From Myxococcota bacterium (lineage in GTDB: Bacteria > Myxococcota_C > UBA6777): a stretch of 15,309 nt of DNA. This document shows, piece by piece, positions 13,937-15,309 of this stretch; positions within the stretch are counted from its first letter, which is position 1, and every line of letters begins with the position of its first letter. The stretch spans positions 1 to 15,309 of the forward strand of contig CAUJFU010000197.1 in NCBI GenBank assembly GCA_963169055.1, given 5' to 3'. The notes under the pieces are model-generated. The model worked only from the letters and a program-made list of their open reading frames with translations. It did not search any database and was not told the origin of the DNA. The position numbers and the translations under genes are program-made.

Positions 13937-14095
13937 AAACCGTCCCGCCCGTCATTCGGGGCGAACTGACATCGAAACGAAACCAAACCAAACCGTCTCG
14001 CCCGTCATTCGGGGCGAACCGACATCAAAACCAAACCAAAATCAACCGTCGCATCCGTCCCTCGGGGCGGACAAGCATCGAAAACCAACCCAACG
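13937..14095 (+). repeat. Three tandem 53-base repeats with hairpin cores, upstream of cmk
   Basis: Units begin at 13937, 13990 and 14043, exactly 53 bases apart. The first two are close to identical; the third has diverged. Each holds a CCGTC start, then a short hairpin: CGCCC...GGGCG around GTCATTCG in units one and two. In unit three, TCCGTCC...GGGCGGA pairs around CTCG, so the stem is kept though the bases changed. The array fills nearly the whole gap between the small secreted protein gene and cmk. Confidence 0.8.
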
Positions 14096-14102
14096 GAAGC
14101 TC

Positions 14103-14831
14103 ATGCCCACAACATCGCCCCTCCCCCATCCCATCATCACCATCGACGGCCCCGCTGGAGCCGGAAAAAGCACGCTCAGCCGCACCCTCGCCGAAACCAT
14201 CGGATTCACCTACATCGACACGGGAGCCATGTTCCGCGCTATCGCCCTCGCCGCTCAACAAGCCCACATCCCTTGGGACGATGAACCCCAACTCGCCGCC
14301 CTCCTCCCCTCCGTCCACCTCCAATTCCACCACATCCACGGACAACGCCGCATCTTCCTCGATCATCAAGATGTCGAAGACGCCATCCGCACCCCCGAGA
14401 TCGGCATCGGTGCCTCCGCCGTCTCTGTCCATCCCTCCGTTCGTACCTTCCTCCTCGTTCAACAACGACACCTCGCCCTCCAAGGCCCCTCCGTCCTCGA
14501 AGGCCGCGATACCGGAACGGTCGTCTTCCCCAACGCTCCCCTCAAATTCTACCTCGACGCCAGCTCTCACGAACGCGCCCAACGACGCCTCCGACAACTC
14601 GGCCCCAATACCTCTACCTCCCTCGAAGAGATCCAACAACAGATCGAAGCCCGTGATCGCGCCGATACACAACGCACTCACGCCCCTCTCCGATGCCCCC
14701 AAGATGCCCTCCGCATCGATACCTCTTCCCTCTCCCCTCAACAAGTCCTCCAACAAATGCTTGATGCCGCCTACGCCCGCTTCCCCTCTCTCCCCAAAGT
14801 CCCGCCACCACCACTCCACGAACTTCATTGA
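14103..14831 (+). CDS. cmk: Cytidylate kinase
   Basis: Transfers phosphate from ATP to CMP or dCMP in pyrimidine nucleotide supply and salvage, in the cytoplasm. The 242-residue length is usual. Visible motifs are the P-loop GPAGAGKST at 16-24, YIDTGAMFRAIA for nucleotide binding, EGRDTGTVVFPNA from residue 133 (family EGRDxGTVVFP), and the lid-side RDRADTQRTHAPL followed by DALRIDTSSLS. ATG 14103 is chosen because the frame upstream runs into the repeat array and has no kinase-like sequence. The ribosome site is odd: GGAAG at 14095-14099 is only 3 bases from the ATG. The gene is extremely C-rich and G-poor on its coding strand (14281-14340 has 33 C and 5 G). It is followed by rpsA, the widely conserved cmk-rpsA order, though rpsA also has its own promoter here. 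Confidence 0.93.
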   Translation: MPTTSPLPHPIITIDGPAGAGKSTLSRTLAETIGFTYIDTGAMFRAIALAAQQAHIPWDDEPQLAALLPSVHLQFHHIHGQRRIFLDHQDVEDAIRTPEIGIGASAVSVHPSVRTFLLVQQRHLALQGPSVLEGRDTGTVVFPNAPLKFYLDASSHERAQRRLRQLGPNTSTSLEEIQQQIEARDRADTQRTHAPLRCPQDALRIDTSSLSPQQVLQQMLDAAYARFPSLPKVPPPPLHELH

Positions 14832-14876
14832 GCAAACCTTGATCCCCACTTCCTTCAGCAATCCTTGAAAAATACC

Positions 14877-14905
14877 TTGACGAGTCAAAAAAAGCTTTCT
14901 ATAGT
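14877..14905 (+). promoter_or_regulatory. Near-consensus sigma-70-type promoter of rpsA
   Basis: TTGACG (14877-14882, five of six) and TATAGT (14900-14905, five of six) are separated by exactly 17 bases, with an A/T-rich spacer. Transcription should start near 14912, leaving a leader of about 140 bases. It is the best promoter in the window, as expected for a ribosomal protein gene. Confidence 0.75.
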
Positions 14906-14909
14906 GACA

Positions 14910-15050
14910 ACCCTGTCTCGGTTTAGGGTACCCCTTCTTTGATGCAAAACTTGACCAACTTCAACAAGTTATACGCAAAAAAGATACGTTTTTGTAGGGG
15001 TCTGTTGATCTCCAACAAGCCCCTTCGGCTCCACCATAAGGAATAGGAAC
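14910..15050 (+). promoter_or_regulatory. Structured 5' leader of rpsA, possible autoregulatory element
   Basis: Stems visible are ACCCT/AGGGT (14910-14929), AACTTG/CAAGTT (14948-14970), and a strong one of 11 positions with one wobble and one mismatch: GGGG plus TGTTG (14997-15007) with CAACA plus CCCC (15013-15023), loop ATCTC. The last ends about 15 bases before AAGGA (15038-15042) and AGGA (15045-15048). In E. coli S1 represses its own mRNA through a folded initiation region. A similar job here is inference. Confidence 0.45.
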
Positions 15051-15053
15051 AGC

Positions 15054-15309
15054 ATGATCGATCACGTTGAACACAACTCCCCTCTTCTTGATGAAGAGGA
15101 TTTTGCCGCCCTCTTGGAACAACAAGAAAAAAATGAATCCATGATCCAAGAAGGCGTTATCGTACGCGGCACCATCATCAAAATCGAGAAAGACAAAGTT
15201 CTCGTCGATATCGGATTCAAATCCGAAGGCGAGATCTCTCTTCGCGAATTTGGCTACAGCGAACATCTCTCCATCAAACACGGCGATCAAATCGATGTCC
15301 TCGTCGAAA
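15054..15309 (+). CDS. rpsA: 30S ribosomal protein S1, N-terminal part (3' end outside window)
   Basis: The 85 visible codons give an acidic start (LLDEEDFAALLEQQ) followed by the first S1 domain: EGVIVRGTIIKIEKDKVLVDIGFKSEGEISLREF, which follows the S1 pattern of G-x-V-x-G-x-V ... V-x-V-D-[IV]-G-[FY]-K-S-E-G. S1 binds mRNA on the small subunit and helps initiation on structured or weak ribosome sites. ATG 15054 has AGGA at 15045-15048 and AAGGA at 15038-15042 upstream. Position after cmk supports the call. The gene runs off the window, so domain number is unknown. Confidence 0.93.
   Translation, partial: MIDHVEHNSPLLDEEDFAALLEQQEKNESMIQEGVIVRGTIIKIEKDKVLVDIGFKSEGEISLREFGYSEHLSIKHGDQIDVLVE

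Noticed and set aside
13937-14095. CRISPR array
   Set aside because: The 53-base units are contiguous, with no unique spacers between repeats, and there are only three.

Overview
The window carries a plus-strand run of eight protein genes, two of them cut by the window edges. It most likely comes from a member of Myxococcota or a close relative within the former Deltaproteobacteria. The pointers are a matrixin-type protease ending in a MYXO-CTERM-like sorting tail (GCGC, hydrophobic helix, Arg cluster), a small secreted protein of a type seen beside such proteases in myxobacteria, OmpA-family proteins with thrombospondin type-3 calcium repeats, and DUF3857/transglutaminase-like lipoproteins. 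Genus and species cannot be read from the sequence. Coding strands are C-rich and favour CAA, AAA and GAA, which leaves many long shadow reading frames open on both strands.

Layout. 1-603: 3' end of an unidentified membrane protein with a proline-rich tail. 781-2808: a long, UROC1-like urocanate hydratase (histidine catabolism) with no other hut gene in view. 2809-3182: a 374-base gap with a candidate promoter. 3183-5111: a secreted beta-barrel/OmpA protein with six calcium repeats. 5386-8046 and 8074-10614: a two-gene operon of lipoproteins with DUF3857 and transglutaminase-like domains. 10615-10961: a gap with a double palindrome. 10962-13256 and 13249-13923: a metalloprotease and a small secreted protein, overlapping by 8 bases. 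13924-14102: a gap filled by three 53-base repeats. 14103-14831: cytidylate kinase (cmk). 15054 onward: the start of ribosomal protein S1 (rpsA) behind a near-consensus promoter and a structured leader. cmk-rpsA is a widely conserved pair.

The most interesting part is 3183-10614, an envelope block. The two lipoproteins look like pseudo-transglutaminases. The first appears to have lost the whole catalytic triad. The second keeps His and Asp but has Asp in place of the nucleophilic Cys, and it continues into calcium repeats and an OmpA peptidoglycan-binding domain, an architecture I do not recognise as described. The C-terminal repeat-plus-OmpA cassette of that lipoprotein is close to a copy of the C-terminus of the 3183-5111 barrel protein, so the cassette has been duplicated or homogenised between neighbours. 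My inference is that the block builds an outer-membrane-to-peptidoglycan tethering system in which the transglutaminase fold serves for binding or as an altered enzyme.
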